Shown one piece after another: positions 45,249 to 54,962 of a stretch of 64,000 bases of DNA. The notes below the pieces were generated by a model. That model did no database searches and was not told where the DNA came from. It saw nothing but the letters and a program-made list of their open reading frames with translations. Location of the stretch: the NCBI GenBank assembly GCA_027919835.1, contig JANVFP010000018.1:434001-498000 (forward strand), in the 5' to 3' direction. Made by a program: the position numbers and the translations under genes. This stretch comes from Lentinula raphanica. Lineage: Eukaryota; Basidiomycota; Agaricomycetes; Agaricales; Omphalotaceae. Numbering within the stretch: the stretch's first letter is position 1; each line of letters starts with the position of its first letter.

Positions 45249-46051
45249 TATACAACCGACCACGATTTTGTTTCGATTTGTGCGTTTGTTGAACATCCTT
45301 CGACTCTTCTGTTCCGAGGTCAACATATAGTTTTCAGTTTTCAGTTTTTTTGTCGACTTGAACATACAGAACGCTTGCCTGTCGATTCACCAGTCATATC
45401 ATAGCAAGATAATTGTAGCATAGCGTTTCGAAATAGCACCTAAGATAGACATTGAAACCATGTATTACCTCTTCTGTGATTGAACTTGGAGCTGGATGCC
45501 AGTGAAGCACAGAAAACCGCCACCGTAGTGGACCTACCGCGAAAACGATGGTCTTGAGTGACGTCGGATTAGGGCGTCGGGTTGTTGTTCATTACCGTGA
45601 ATTGTATGTTTATATGGTTGATTCTGGACTAGCAATGCAAAATGAAAAACCAGGCCTGGTTAGACTCAGGTCAATTGCGTTCACTCAGCGGCACAACCTG
45701 AGGCTGGTGAGGTAGTTTTATACTTACAACAATTGGGGGTCAAGCAAAAACTGGGAGCAAGGCAAAAGTCCTCGACTCAATTCGCGTGCTAGGATTGCTT
45801 GGCTTGATGCAGGCTTCAGAACGTTCATCGTGAAGAAGGAGAGACTAGTAGAAAACCGTAAAAACAAATGAGGGCTCTGTGAATGGTCGGACTTAATCGG
45901 GCCGCTTTTGATCGGATTGAGTGGCTTTGGATTTCCCCAACAAATTTAAGCCCGCTCCCATTCTTGTTCAGCGACAACCTCAGGTAATCCACACACCCTC
46001 CCTGTCCACCCGCTGCTCATCAAGCCAAGCATCGCCACACACACACATCTA
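45249..46051. other. Intergenic region upstream of biotin synthase
   Basis: About 800 bp with no supported gene. A CA-dinucleotide stretch (46035-46047) precedes the biotin synthase ATG. Nothing else recognised. Confidence 0.4.
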
Positions 46052-47656
46052 ATGCTCAGGACGTTGGTCAAGTCAAAGTCTTTGCCATTCAGACGTTGTT
46101 TGGCCACCCATGCCGCATCAATTCCTGCTGCAGTCACTCGCCATGATTGGACGCGACAAGAGATCCAGGAGATCTTCAATGGACCTCTGATGGACTTAGT
46201 CTTTCGTGCGGCTTCTGTGCATAGAAAATATCAGGATCCCAGCAAGATTCAACTGTGCACGCTCATGAACATCAAAAGTCCGTCACTCTCTTATATCTCT
46301 AGTGACTTTCATTTCTCACCTCTCGTCCTATCTGTCAGCTGGAGGATGTACGGAAGATTGTGAGTAACTCATGAATAGGGCCTATCGTACCATCTGACAA
46401 TATACTAAAAGGTTCCTACTGCTCCCAATCATCTCGTTACTCCACACCAACAAAGGCATCGCGACTGCTCGATATTGAGCCGGTTATAGAAGCAGCTCGG
46501 AAAGCGAAGGAAAATGGAAGTACTCGCTTCTGCATGGGTGCAGCTTGGAGGGATCTAGCAGGACGTAAACGAGGGTTTGAAAGAATCCTTCAGATGGTTC
46601 GGGAGGTCCGCGGGATGGATATGGAGGTTTGCACGACATTGGGAATGTTATCGCCTGATCAGGCGCGTCAGCTGAAAGAAGCGTACGTGATTGGTGTCCA
46701 TCTTTCTTCTGCTCATTGTTCATTCAATCACCTATCAGTGGTTTGACGGCCTATAACCATAACCTTGATACCTCCAGGGAATTCTACCCTCAGGTCAGGA
46801 GCAACTATGGTCGTATTCTGCGTGTTCAATGAGTACTGATGCCCAGTATACAGGTTATAACTAGTCGCTCATACGACGAACGCTTGAACACCATCGACGC
46901 TGTGCGCGATGCTGGTATCAGCGTATGCTCGGGTGGAATACTCGGACTCGGAGAAAAAGATGAAGACCGGGTGGGTTTGATTTGGGAAGTATCGAAGTAC
47001 GTTCCACATGAAAAAGCAATGGACCTCCCTTTATTTTAATCATTTAGTATGCCTGAGCATCCAGAGTCCTTTCCAGTCAATGCTCTCGTTCCGATTGCCG
47101 GAACACCTCTTGAAAAGAACGAGGTCAGTCGAATGACAGGTCTATTCGATTCGCATGATCAATCTCTTCATATCTCTAGCCCGTCTCGTATCATACTCTC
47201 GTCCGAACTATTGCTACCGCTCGCGTCGTTCTTCCGACTACAATCATACGACTAGCTGCGGGACGAAATACTATGCCAGAATCAGAGCAGGCGATGTGTT
47301 TCATGGCAGGCGCTAATGCTATATTCACTGGAGAGCAAATGCTCACTACACCATGTAAGCCGCGCGTTTGCTCCACTCTCCAGTATGGTTCAATGAGTTC
47401 TGACTTTTTTCGGCTCGCTCGACAGGTTCTCCATGGGATGAGGTAAAGTCAAATCCTTACCTGGAGTCGAAATTTGCTTGCATACTGACCAGGATACCAT
47501 CGGGTGATGTAGGACAAGGCCATGATGGACCGATGGGGCTTGGAAGGCATGCAAAGCTTCGACAACGCCAATGTTGCTCGTAAGGAAAAGCCTGCCGGAG
47601 CACTCTTCGATGAGAATCGATCCAGCGAAGTTGCGAGCGTTTCAGTAAACGCTTGA
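46052..47656 (+). CDS. BIO2: Biotin synthase, mitochondrial
   Basis: A radical-SAM enzyme that inserts sulfur into dethiobiotin, using a [4Fe-4S] and a [2Fe-2S] cluster, usually in mitochondria. ATG 46052 gives a presequence ([20 protein letters not shown]). Then [20 protein letters not shown], the radical-SAM CxxxCxxC as [16 protein letters not shown] (the second Cys codon is split T/GT by an intron), [66 protein letters not shown] and [20 protein letters not shown]. It ends ASVSVNA at TGA 47654-47656. Conserved Cys and Arg cluster ligands are all visible. About nine short introns. A relic of its last coding bases is found again at 51867-51915. Confidence 0.95.
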
Positions 47657-48540
47657 TTGTTGAAAATATTAGGTGCGTGCTAATGGTCACCATTCGAAAC
47701 GCTCGCCCTAATGATCACACCCAGGGGAAATGTTTAGACTTGTATTTTACTGCAGCCATAGAGTATGCTTGTATCACTTCTGCGACTGAACATTGAATCG
47801 GAGGAATTCAGGGCAGTAGACGGTGCCTTGGCCTCCAAAATGGGCATCTGTTTTGGTTCCCCGTATGATTCGGAGTCGAGGGTACAACGTTACCCCTTGA
47901 TTGATGCACAAGAGTCAAGACTTCTACGACTCTCGAACAGAATCGTCATCAGCATCAGATGAAGCTAAGGCTCGTGAATCGTGCGTCACGTCAAGCTCAT
48001 GGACAATTCACTCCAATTCACTCCTCGAAAACGTTGCAGTGACGCGACCTATGTGACTCTGTGAGCGAAGGTTTTTCCGAATCTCTCCCATAAGTATTCG
48101 TCGCATTCAGATGCTTTTTTCTTTCTCTTTCCCCTCTTACATCTTACATCTCTTGTAGGCCTTTCCTCTACAACGCCTGCGAGATGTAAGTTCACCTGCT
48201 TTGGTTGAAACATCATGTCTGCGAGTCTTGATGTTGATCGTGTCTGACAGGTCCTATCATAACCTACACCCAATCGCAGGATCGTCGACCTCTTCCTTGT
48301 CTGACCGCCCGCCGAGACGGTTCCCCCCGCACTTGTACAGGCTCGCTCCATCTTGCTCTCTCGAAGTCATAACGCTGATCTCGCTCACTCAATCGATGAT
48401 CATTCAGATACGTCTCTGTGGCAGCTATACACATCTACACAGGTTCAAGTGGCCCACAAGGTGTAAGACTTGTACCAATGGTTGCGTTAGTGGTTGACAG
48501 TGTTCGAATTGACGATCTTTGCCTGCTGACAATTCTATAC
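47657..48540. other. Intergenic region, partly duplicated at 51.9-52.1 kb
   Basis: This stretch carries no intact gene. Segments 47755-47812 and 48250-48345 are clearly similar to 51925-51980 and 52004-52105 (shared GAGTATGCTTGTAT, GGAATTCA, CACCCAAT-GCAGGATC and GTCTGACCGCCCG blocks). The last segment may be the decayed 5' end of the exonuclease-like gene. Confidence 0.5.
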
Positions 48541-49319
48541 GCAGGAGAGTCGTATGTAGAATCAATCATACTTGCTTCTGGTCACTGAGAAGCTTTGACA
48601 GTCCTTGGTGGACTACCGAGGTTCCGTCCTCATGGACACATTTGTCCGACCGACGTACGTGAACTGACGTTCCGGCGATATTGCCCGTTCCTCATACTAA
48701 CGCCTTGTTTCTACCCAGGCACTATGTCCAGAGCTTCAGATTTTCTGAAACAAACATACAGCTTTCTGACATTACCAATGGTCACAAACCGTTTCCTTAC
48801 ATGCTGTTGTCTTCGATGTTGAAGCCGTTTGTGCAGCGCCTCCGTTCGATGAGATCAGAAATCGAGTCGCGTCCTTGATCAAGAGCAAGATTATCGTGGG
48901 ACACTCCCTTTGGCTGTTCTTATCGGTATGCGATGCATTCATGGTGTTGTGAGATTCTTAGTCTGATGTTTCTCGAAGATCATGGGCCTTTCGCATTCAG
49001 CACTCGAAACTAGAGACCTTGCCCTTTTCAGACCTTTCCGAAGAAAGCTCTACTCTTCAAGGATCGTCGACCTACCGACTCTAGTTCATGTTTACATGGG
49101 TCGGAACATCAGATTGGGTGTCGAAGACTCCGTCAGTCCTCTCTTCCTTGATATTGATGCGACAGACTTGACTGATTGTGCGCTGTCCTCTAGCTCGAGA
49201 ACGCGCGGGCGTGTATCGATCTGTTTCGGTCTTGTGAGCCGCAATTCGAGCATGTAATCCATGCGGGTTCTTGGCCTTGCGACTTACCGCCCGCGTCTTA
49301 TTCTCAGTACTTGACTTGA
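48541..49319 (+). pseudogene. Exonuclease-domain (REX4/ISG20-like) gene, degenerate
   Basis: Splicing by eye gives SLVDYRGSVLMDTFVRPT, HYVQSFRFSETNIQLSDITNGHKP, then after a one-base frame break near 48790-48800 FDVEAVCAAPPFDEIRNRVASLI, KSKIIVGHSLWLFLS, MGLSHSALETRDLALFRPFRRKL, VHVYMGRNIRLGVEDSLENARACIDLFRSCEPQFE and a C-terminus ending SQYLT (TGA 49317-49319). The order matches the DEDD exonuclease domain. However the N-terminal DxE motif (family form AIDCEMVG) is not found upstream, the ExoII Asp after VGHSLW is replaced, and the ExoIII His-Asp pair reads E..N. Introns with good borders are still present at about 48655-48719, 48927-48979 and 49132-49193. I read it as a decaying gene or a catalytically dead relative. 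Confidence 0.6.
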
Positions 49320-49540
49320 AAAGGACTCTATGAATATTACGCTGAGATTTCTATCATTTGAGCGAATGGCCAGACAGGGGTAAAATTCTGAAAAAATGCA
49401 CACAACAGACCGTGGAAGGCTCCGAGTCGGGCCTCGATTCGGGCAATGGGCATCGATTCGAGCAGATGGCATAGCGACTCCTGCGATGCTCGCAGGACAC
49501 AATATCAAACTCACATGGTCCTACAACTTCATAAGATAAC

Positions 49541-50060
49541 AATCCAGTAACCCGAATCATCTTGAATAACAGTTGAACGAACTTCCCGGTTGGGACCACT
49601 ATTTGCTTGCCCGGGAATAACGTCCAAGATGTCCAAGACGCTATCAAGTTCAGATCACAAAGTGTTAGTCAGTAGCTGGTAGTAGCCTAAAGAGGTGGAA
49701 ACCGTACAAAGTGTCCGCCTCCGAGGATTGTGGTACTGGGGTGACTCTCATAGTAAACAGAATGTATGACTTGGTAGAATGGGCAGAGATTTGAAACCAG
49801 ATGATAAATGGGCAGAGATTTGAATCCAGATGATACTGTAGCTGAAAGATGATAGCAGTCTTGACTCTTTTATACTGCAAAACTTTGTACAATGAGTTCC
49901 AGATTATAGCATGGTGAAGAGTCAGTACTGTCACTTGAACTTCTGTGGCGGTATAGCTTTTATCACTAGGAACACAGGTCTGAGGCACATAGCATCCTAA
50001 GAGAAAATTCGAAGCGGCCGCGGCGGATATTATAGAAACTTGCCACAGTTTTTTTAACAA
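49541..50060 (-). CDS. Possible hypothetical gene, low confidence
   Basis: A minus-strand frame over 50060-49665 joins through an intron (about 49650-49707, with a CTGAC/CTAAC branch) to an exon reading VLDILDVIPGQANSGPNREV and TVIQDDSGYWIVIL with stop near 49541. The exon looks protein-coding, but the first part is low complexity and overlaps a 29-bp tandem repeat. The region 49840-50050 is similar to 53090-53280 in the second copy of the local duplication. No family recognised. Confidence 0.3.
49778..49835. repeat. 29-bp direct tandem repeat, two units
   Basis: Two adjacent units (49778-49806 and 49807-49835) starting AATGGGCAGAGATTTGAA, differing at one or two positions. Two copies only; probably slipped-strand duplication. 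Confidence 0.8.
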
Positions 50061-50079
50061 TTGAGCAGAGGTAAGGGGA

Positions 50080-50330
50080 ATGCCACACCATTGATTACGG
50101 GAATAGGCAGTGAGACCCGTAGACGTACAAGATCTACCTTCGAATCGATTGGATTCAAGAGTTCAACAGCTTGACGCTGACTTGCATAGTGTGGCAAGCC
50201 GCAAGAAGACAGAAAAACAGAGGATGAGTAAGAAAATTGAATTCTTGACTCAGCTGTTACCAGACCACTTGTACACCTGAGAAGGAAGAGAATGTGTTCT
50301 GGTTTGTCCAAAATGTGGCGAACTTTTCGA
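50080..50330 (-). pseudogene. Truncated third copy of the APH-like kinase gene, 5' part
   Basis: The sequence upstream of the two kinase genes (a TGGTAACAG-T-AGT-AAGA block) recurs here around 50255-50280 on the minus strand. Downstream it reads DLVRLRVSLPIPVINGVAF, comparable to the FVRLSTSIPVPKGIRYL segment of the kinases, and then stops. No ATP-binding or catalytic loop follows. Most likely a 5' fragment left by the local duplication. Confidence 0.35.
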
Positions 50331-50568
50331 AGAGGAACAGCATATACTTACAGCTGTGTTGCCGGACTGACTCGGTTTGTGTGGCATGCCAGGCCACTTG
50401 TTAATGGTCGGCGAATCCTAAGCATGTATAGCAATTCTGTATACTAATTTCTGAGTCAGTGGTCTATATAACAAACGGAATAAAACATTGTTCTGGAAAG
50501 AAATTGAGTCCCAGCGAATCCAGTGGCTTGTTACCAATTTCCATGTGTAGGTCTGCTTGCCACACTAT

Positions 50569-51609
50569 TCAGTGAGGTATCATACTATAGCTCTTGGTGG
50601 CACCGAAAATTGCTTTCTGGTATGCCAACTCATGGGGAGCAACTGCCGCAATGGTTAGACCAGAAAGTTTATGCATTCTCATGAGAAACACTGGAAACTG
50701 CCATGTCATTATCAATCTGCCATGACTGTGAATAAGGTTTCCATGAAAAAAGATGATACGCTTCACCAGATTCATAATTTCGGGTGCCAACACATCCAAA
50801 GAATAACCAATTGCTCGTATGAAGGGATACTGTCCAGGTTTCTCACAAGAACCACAGATGAATGAAACCCAGGGCAGCCATGGCTGTTCAGCCATTTCTG
50901 CAAATTTCCGCATGCTAGCAGATTCAAACCAACGGGGATACCAACCTGCTTCTGCCCAATCGATGAGCCACAACTGACCATCATCACCCAGAATGGCATT
51001 TGCCAGATGTAAATCAAAATGGGTGAAGACCAGTGGCTCCGTATCATCAAACTGAGCTACACCTGCATTTGCTTGACCAAATCGCTGCATCACAATGAGT
51101 CTGTTTTGATACCAGCGTGACATCTCATAGTAGGACTTGAAAGGACCACCGCCACCGGATTCACAAAAGAGTCGGCCATGACAAGTTTGAGGTTCCTGGG
51201 ATTTCATTGAGATGGGACCAGGAAAAGATGGTGCACCAACGCGATAGGACAATGTGCGTAGTTGATGGATGTAGTAGCGTAAAGTGAGTGCCACACGAAA
51301 TCGTTGCCACCAAGACATCGTGGGCCAAAGCAGGGAGAGCCGTTTCCCCGGTATATACTGCTGAACGAACAGATATCCGGAATCTTTGATTGAAAGGTAT
51401 CTGATGCCTTTTGGGACGGGTATGGATGTTGAAAGCCGAACGAACTCCATAGATGCCAATTCGTAGTCAGAACGGGTTGTCAGGGTCTTTGTCACAGTGT
51501 CTGATGCAACCAAGGTCACGTATCCTTTGAAGACCTCATGAGGGACAAGATCAGCATCGAGCCGTACTGGCTGAGAATGATAGGCCTCTTCGATCTCGTC
51601 ATTGGACAT
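50569..51609 (-). CDS. APH-fold (aminoglycoside phosphotransferase-like) kinase, copy 1
   Basis: One open frame of 346 residues from ATG 51609 (MSNDEIEEAYHSQPV) to the stop at 50569. The fold signature is clear: MEFVRLSTSIPVPKGIRYL, FVQQYIPGKRLSLLWPTM (hinge region), the catalytic loop FTHFDLHLANAILGDDGQ (H-x-D with downstream N) and WLIDWAEAGWYPRWFE (metal-binding Asp). Fungal genomes carry large families of such small kinase-like proteins annotated as APH or kinase-like; they are not antibiotic resistance genes by default and the substrate is unknown. An upstream exon starting near 51771 (MTERLESLLFFFLRPLL) may encode a hydrophobic leader, but phases do not match cleanly. It pairs with copy 2 at 53671-54531. 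Confidence 0.82.
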   Translation of the reverse strand: MSNDEIEEAYHSQPVRLDADLVPHEVFKGYVTLVASDTVTKTLTTRSDYELASMEFVRLSTSIPVPKGIRYLSIKDSGYLFVQQYIPGKRLSLLWPTMSWWQRFRVALTLRYYIHQLRTLSYRVGAPSFPGPISMKSQEPQTCHGRLFCESGGGGPFKSYYEMSRWYQNRLIVMQRFGQANAGVAQFDDTEPLVFTHFDLHLANAILGDDGQLWLIDWAEAGWYPRWFESASMRKFAEMAEQPWLPWVSFICGSCEKPGQYPFIRAIGYSLDVLAPEIMNLVKRIIFFHGNLIHSHGRLIMTWQFPVFLMRMHKLSGLTIAAVAPHELAYQKAIFGATKSYSMIPH

Positions 51610-51866
51610 CGACTCGGCGCTGATTTTCGGTGCCTGTTCACAATGCTCATTTCAGTGACAAGATGGAGAATGAGGAAGCAGAAACTCTTAACTGATCTGT
51701 TACCAGACCGGTTGCACATCAACAAGGGCCGTAAGAAGAAAAAGAGGAGACTTTCTAGTCTTTCTGTCATGGTAAAGCCTAAACGGAAAACAAGATGGTA
51801 GTCACTATCAAAGAATGACTTTGTCGGCAGGCATTTTTCCTCTTTCAGCTTTCCTCCATCATGCGC

Positions 51867-51915
51867 TCTTAGATGGATCCAGCAAAGTCGCAAGCATTAA
51901 AATATTGAGAGTTCC
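51867..51915 (+). pseudogene. Relic of the biotin synthase 3' end
   Basis: The sequence GCTCTTAGATGGATCCAGCAA followed by AGTCGCAAGC and ATTAAAATATTGAG aligns with the last coding bases and start of the 3' UTR of the biotin synthase gene (47605-47670, family sequence [13 protein letters not shown]). Gaps of a few bases interrupt it, and the reading frame is lost. It continues into the duplicated downstream segment (51925-52110). Confidence 0.6.
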
Positions 51916-51924
51916 AGTATTTTA

Positions 51925-52110
51925 CTAGAGTATGCTTGTATTACTTCTGAACATTGGATCGAAGGAATTCATGTCCGCGAATTTTGAATCTAATTTTTTG
52001 ACAAGTCCTATCGGTACCATAATCATATACACCCAATTGCAGGATCCTCAACCTCTCCCATGTCTGACCGCCCGTCCGCCAAGACGTTTTCCCCTGCGAC
52101 TTGTATGCAC
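51925..52110 (+). repeat. Second copy of the post-biotin-synthase segment
   Basis: Similar to 47755-47812 and 48250-48345, with roughly 400 bases missing in between compared with the first copy. Shared blocks include GAGTATGCTTGTAT, GGAATTCA, CACCCAATTGCAGGATC and GTCTGACCGCCCG. Here the last block starts with ATG where the first copy has TTG. Confidence 0.6.
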
Positions 52111-52277
52111 CAGGACAAGCCGGTCGGGAGCTGTATCACAGATTTTCTACGACCAATGGAAATGGACCCACAACTGTCAGTGCTTCTCAGATGCTAAGAT
52201 TGGCTGCATTTCGTCGTCTCTTTCTTCAATCCACCACAGTAGATATGATAGTTGCTACTTGTTCATACCTCCCATGC

Positions 52278-52990
52278 TTAATAATAGAATGTGCCACGAT
52301 TGCTTGGCAGTGGAAATTTCTCTCCCAATGATTGGTTCTGCATCTTCTCCCAGTCGTGAAATGCAGTGTTCATGGCAGGGTCAAGGATCCCAAGTAATAC
52401 AAGGTGATTGACAACCACTGCACACCAGTGACGAGAACCTCTTCCATTTTGATCAAAACTGTTCAACACATTCGAAGCCATTAGAAGACTCGTCATTGCC
52501 AGTTGCCACATCCGAATGGTAAAACCTACTCATATTGATCAATTCTGAATCCTTCCTTTATTGTTGCTTTGAAAAATTCCTGGCAGGTAAAATCAAGGCG
52601 TCGGCCCACAGGTCCACGAAATACTAGTACTTTGGCACCTGGTTCCCTCTCTACAGTGCTGATCCAAGCATCCACAGACTCTTCGTAACATGCCTTGAGG
52701 ACGGTGCGCATGGGTGGAGCACTCGAAACTTCAGGCACTGTCATTGATCTTTTGGGGTCAAGAATTATAGAATCTCCGTCTTGAAAAACAAGGGCGAAGC
52801 AGAAGTGGAAACTTTCGCTTGACGCGGCAGATGATCCAACGACAGCTATTTCTGTGATGATCTTGCGCAAGATGATTCTATGATTTCTATTCAACTCTGA
52901 ATTCACGAAGAAGATGCGAGTCAGAAAGATTTCTGGGTAGTGATGACTGGGTTCATCATGGAGTCAACACCCGATACATATCAGTTCAAA
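52278..52990 (-). CDS. DUF7770-like hypothetical protein
   Basis: Two exons joined through a 71-nt intron (GTAGGT donor) read RIILRKIITEIAVVGSSAAS, FALVFQDGDSIILDPKRSM, KVLVFRGPVGRRLDFTCQEFFKATIKEG and FRIDQYDFDQNGRGSRHWCA, then NHLVLLGILDPAMNTAFHDW, KFPLPSNRGTFYY and TAA (52278-52280). A beta-rich first half and a GxGxRxWC motif followed by a helical region recall the DUF7770 family of fungal proteins of unknown function. This is inferred from memory and needs a profile search. The 5' end is uncertain; a short first exon with the ATG must lie upstream of 52906. It sits within the second module, between the biotin synthase relic and kinase copy 2. Confidence 0.55.
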
Positions 52991-53670
52991 CTTCAAAGAC
53001 AACTGGCAGGAAACATACAATTCACTGGTCAACTCCGACATGGCTTTCTGGTGATGTTGTAGACTAGCCTTTAGGTACTGCACTAGAGTCTAGCTGGAAA
53101 AGAATGGCAGTCTTTATAAGTATGTCTTTGAAAGCACACAATCTACTGCGCTTCTTCACATTGGTTGCCACAAAAGAGGAACACGAGTCATTGAGGAAGG
53201 GATGCTTACACAGCTTAGATAGATGAGGTCCCACAAGAGCCGATGTCATTGAAAACAAACCTGTTTTTTGTATAATTGAGCTAGCCTGTCAAATTGGGAT
53301 CAGTACTTGTGGTCTATCATTCGAAGAATCGAAGCAAACAAACCCCCATCATGAGCAGGATTCAGTAGGTATGCATATAGATAGAGTCATGTTGCAGTAA
53401 CAAGTCAGCCAGCAGTTGTATAGAGTCTTGCCACAGCTTTTCTTCGACTGTGGGGAGATCGGCGGCGCAGTTAGTCAAGATTGAAGGCAATAGTTCCATT
53501 CACACCGATTATGTAAAAAGCACTATTAGACATCTTTACAGGTTACACTGGACAACAATGGATAGGGGGAGGTCGAAAGAATTTGAACACTGGATATACT
53601 GGACTCTGGTATGTCACCATCAATCTATAATATGGCAAAAGATTAATGATCTTTCTGGACAAAAGAAGAA
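52991..53670. other. Intergenic stretch with decayed kinase 3' sequence
   Basis: The part 53540-53670 aligns with the C-terminal coding end of kinase copy 1 (50665-50760) but is interrupted by stops. The part 53090-53280 resembles 49840-50050. Both belong to the duplicated module. No intact gene. Confidence 0.45.
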
Positions 53671-54531
53671 CTAGATCACCAGATTCATGATATTGGGTCC
53701 CACTACATGCAAAGAATATGCAATCGCTTGCATGAAGGGATATTGTCCAGGCTTGTCGCAAGCACCAGCAATGAAAGGTACCCAGGACCCAAGCCATAGC
53801 TGTCTTTTCCCCCAATCTGCAAATTTCTGCATGCTTGCAGATTCAAACCAACGCGGATACCAACCCGCATCTGACCAATCGATGAGCCATAGCTGACCAT
53901 CATCACCAACGATCACATTCGCCATATGGATATCAAAATGAGTGAACACAAGTGGCGCTGTGTCATCAAACTGAGCGACGCCTAGTTCTGATTTACCAAA
54001 TCGCTGAGACACGAGCAGTCTGTTTTTGTACCAACGGGACATCTTATCGTAGGAGTCGAAAGGACCACAGTCACCGGACTCACAGAAGAGTCGGCCGGTA
54101 CAGATTTGGGGTCCCGTAGATTTCATTGAAATAGGCCCAGGGAAAGAAGATGGACCAAGGCGACGAGAGAGAGTTCGTAGCTGATGGATATAGTAGCGTA
54201 GGGTGAGCGCCACACGAAATCGTTGCCACCAAGACATGTTTGGCCAAAGTGTGGAAGCTCTTTCGCCTGGGATATATTGCTGGACAAGAATATTCCCGGA
54301 GCGTTGGGAATAGAGATATCTGATGCCCTTGGGGACTGGTATGGATGTCAAATTTCGAACAAGCTCCATGGACACCAGTTCTTGATCAGAACTGGTGCAG
54401 ATGGACTTGGCCACAGTGTCTGATGAGACCAAGGCCACACGGCCTTTGAGGAAATCATAAGGTAGAATATCAGCATCGAGCCGCGGTACCGACTGAGAAT
54501 GGAATGCCTCATCGATATCGTCGTTGGACAT
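53671..54531 (-). CDS. APH-fold kinase, copy 2, C-terminally truncated
   Basis: A 286-residue frame from ATG 54531 (MSNDDIDEAFHSQSVPRL) to a TAG at 53671-53673. It is close to copy 1 throughout: VRNLTSIPVPKGIRYLYS, VQQYIPGERASTLWPNM, catalytic loop FTHFDIHMANVIVGDDGQ and WLIDWSDAGWYPRWFE are intact. Copy 1 extends about 60 residues further; here a stop after IMNLVI removes that helix pair, though similar DNA continues past the stop (to about 53540). The active-site residues are kept, so function is possible. It is 430 bp upstream of the divergent RXT2-like gene. Substrate unknown. Confidence 0.78.
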   Translation of the reverse strand: MSNDDIDEAFHSQSVPRLDADILPYDFLKGRVALVSSDTVAKSICTSSDQELVSMELVRNLTSIPVPKGIRYLYSQRSGNILVQQYIPGERASTLWPNMSWWQRFRVALTLRYYIHQLRTLSRRLGPSSFPGPISMKSTGPQICTGRLFCESGDCGPFDSYDKMSRWYKNRLLVSQRFGKSELGVAQFDDTAPLVFTHFDIHMANVIVGDDGQLWLIDWSDAGWYPRWFESASMQKFADWGKRQLWLGSWVPFIAGACDKPGQYPFMQAIAYSLHVVGPNIMNLVI

Positions 54532-54962
54532 CGACTCGCCGCTGATTGTCGGTGGCTAGACAGAGTGCTCATTTCAGTGACAAGGATGGAGCAAACAGAA
54601 AGTCTTAACTGATTTGTTACCAGTCCGCTTGCACATTAGCAAGGGCCGTACGAAGAAGAAGAGCAAACTTTCTAGCAAGTTGTCCATGATGGTGGGTGGA
54701 ATAGAAATGACAAGAGGCAGGGGCCGCTTTTGATTGGGTGAATTGAAGTTTGTGGGTCAACCTGTTATCAGTTTCGGCGGAAAGACATGTGGCGAAAACT
54801 CTATGCAGTTTATCTCATCGATTCAGCATGAATCAGAATAGAATAGAAGATGGTTAAGAAAAACTTGTAGCATTGCTGGAAGAAGTGAGAGATGGTGGAA
54901 GTTGTTGAACAACCTGCGGACTTCAATCGGCCCGCATTCAATTTCTTCCTCTTTCCTCCATC
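54532..54962. promoter_or_regulatory. Divergent region, kinase copy 2 / RXT2-like
   Basis: A 431-bp gap between divergent start codons. The kinase side (54560-54690) is shared with copy 1 and contains a short upstream frame (MDNLLESLLFFFVRPLL) like that in copy 1. The RXT2 side has a C/T-rich stretch (54940-54960) before its ATG. Confidence 0.4.

Noticed and set aside
50569..54531. Antibiotic resistance genes
   Set aside because: The APH fold is common in fungal kinase-like families with unrelated substrates; no feature points to aminoglycoside use.
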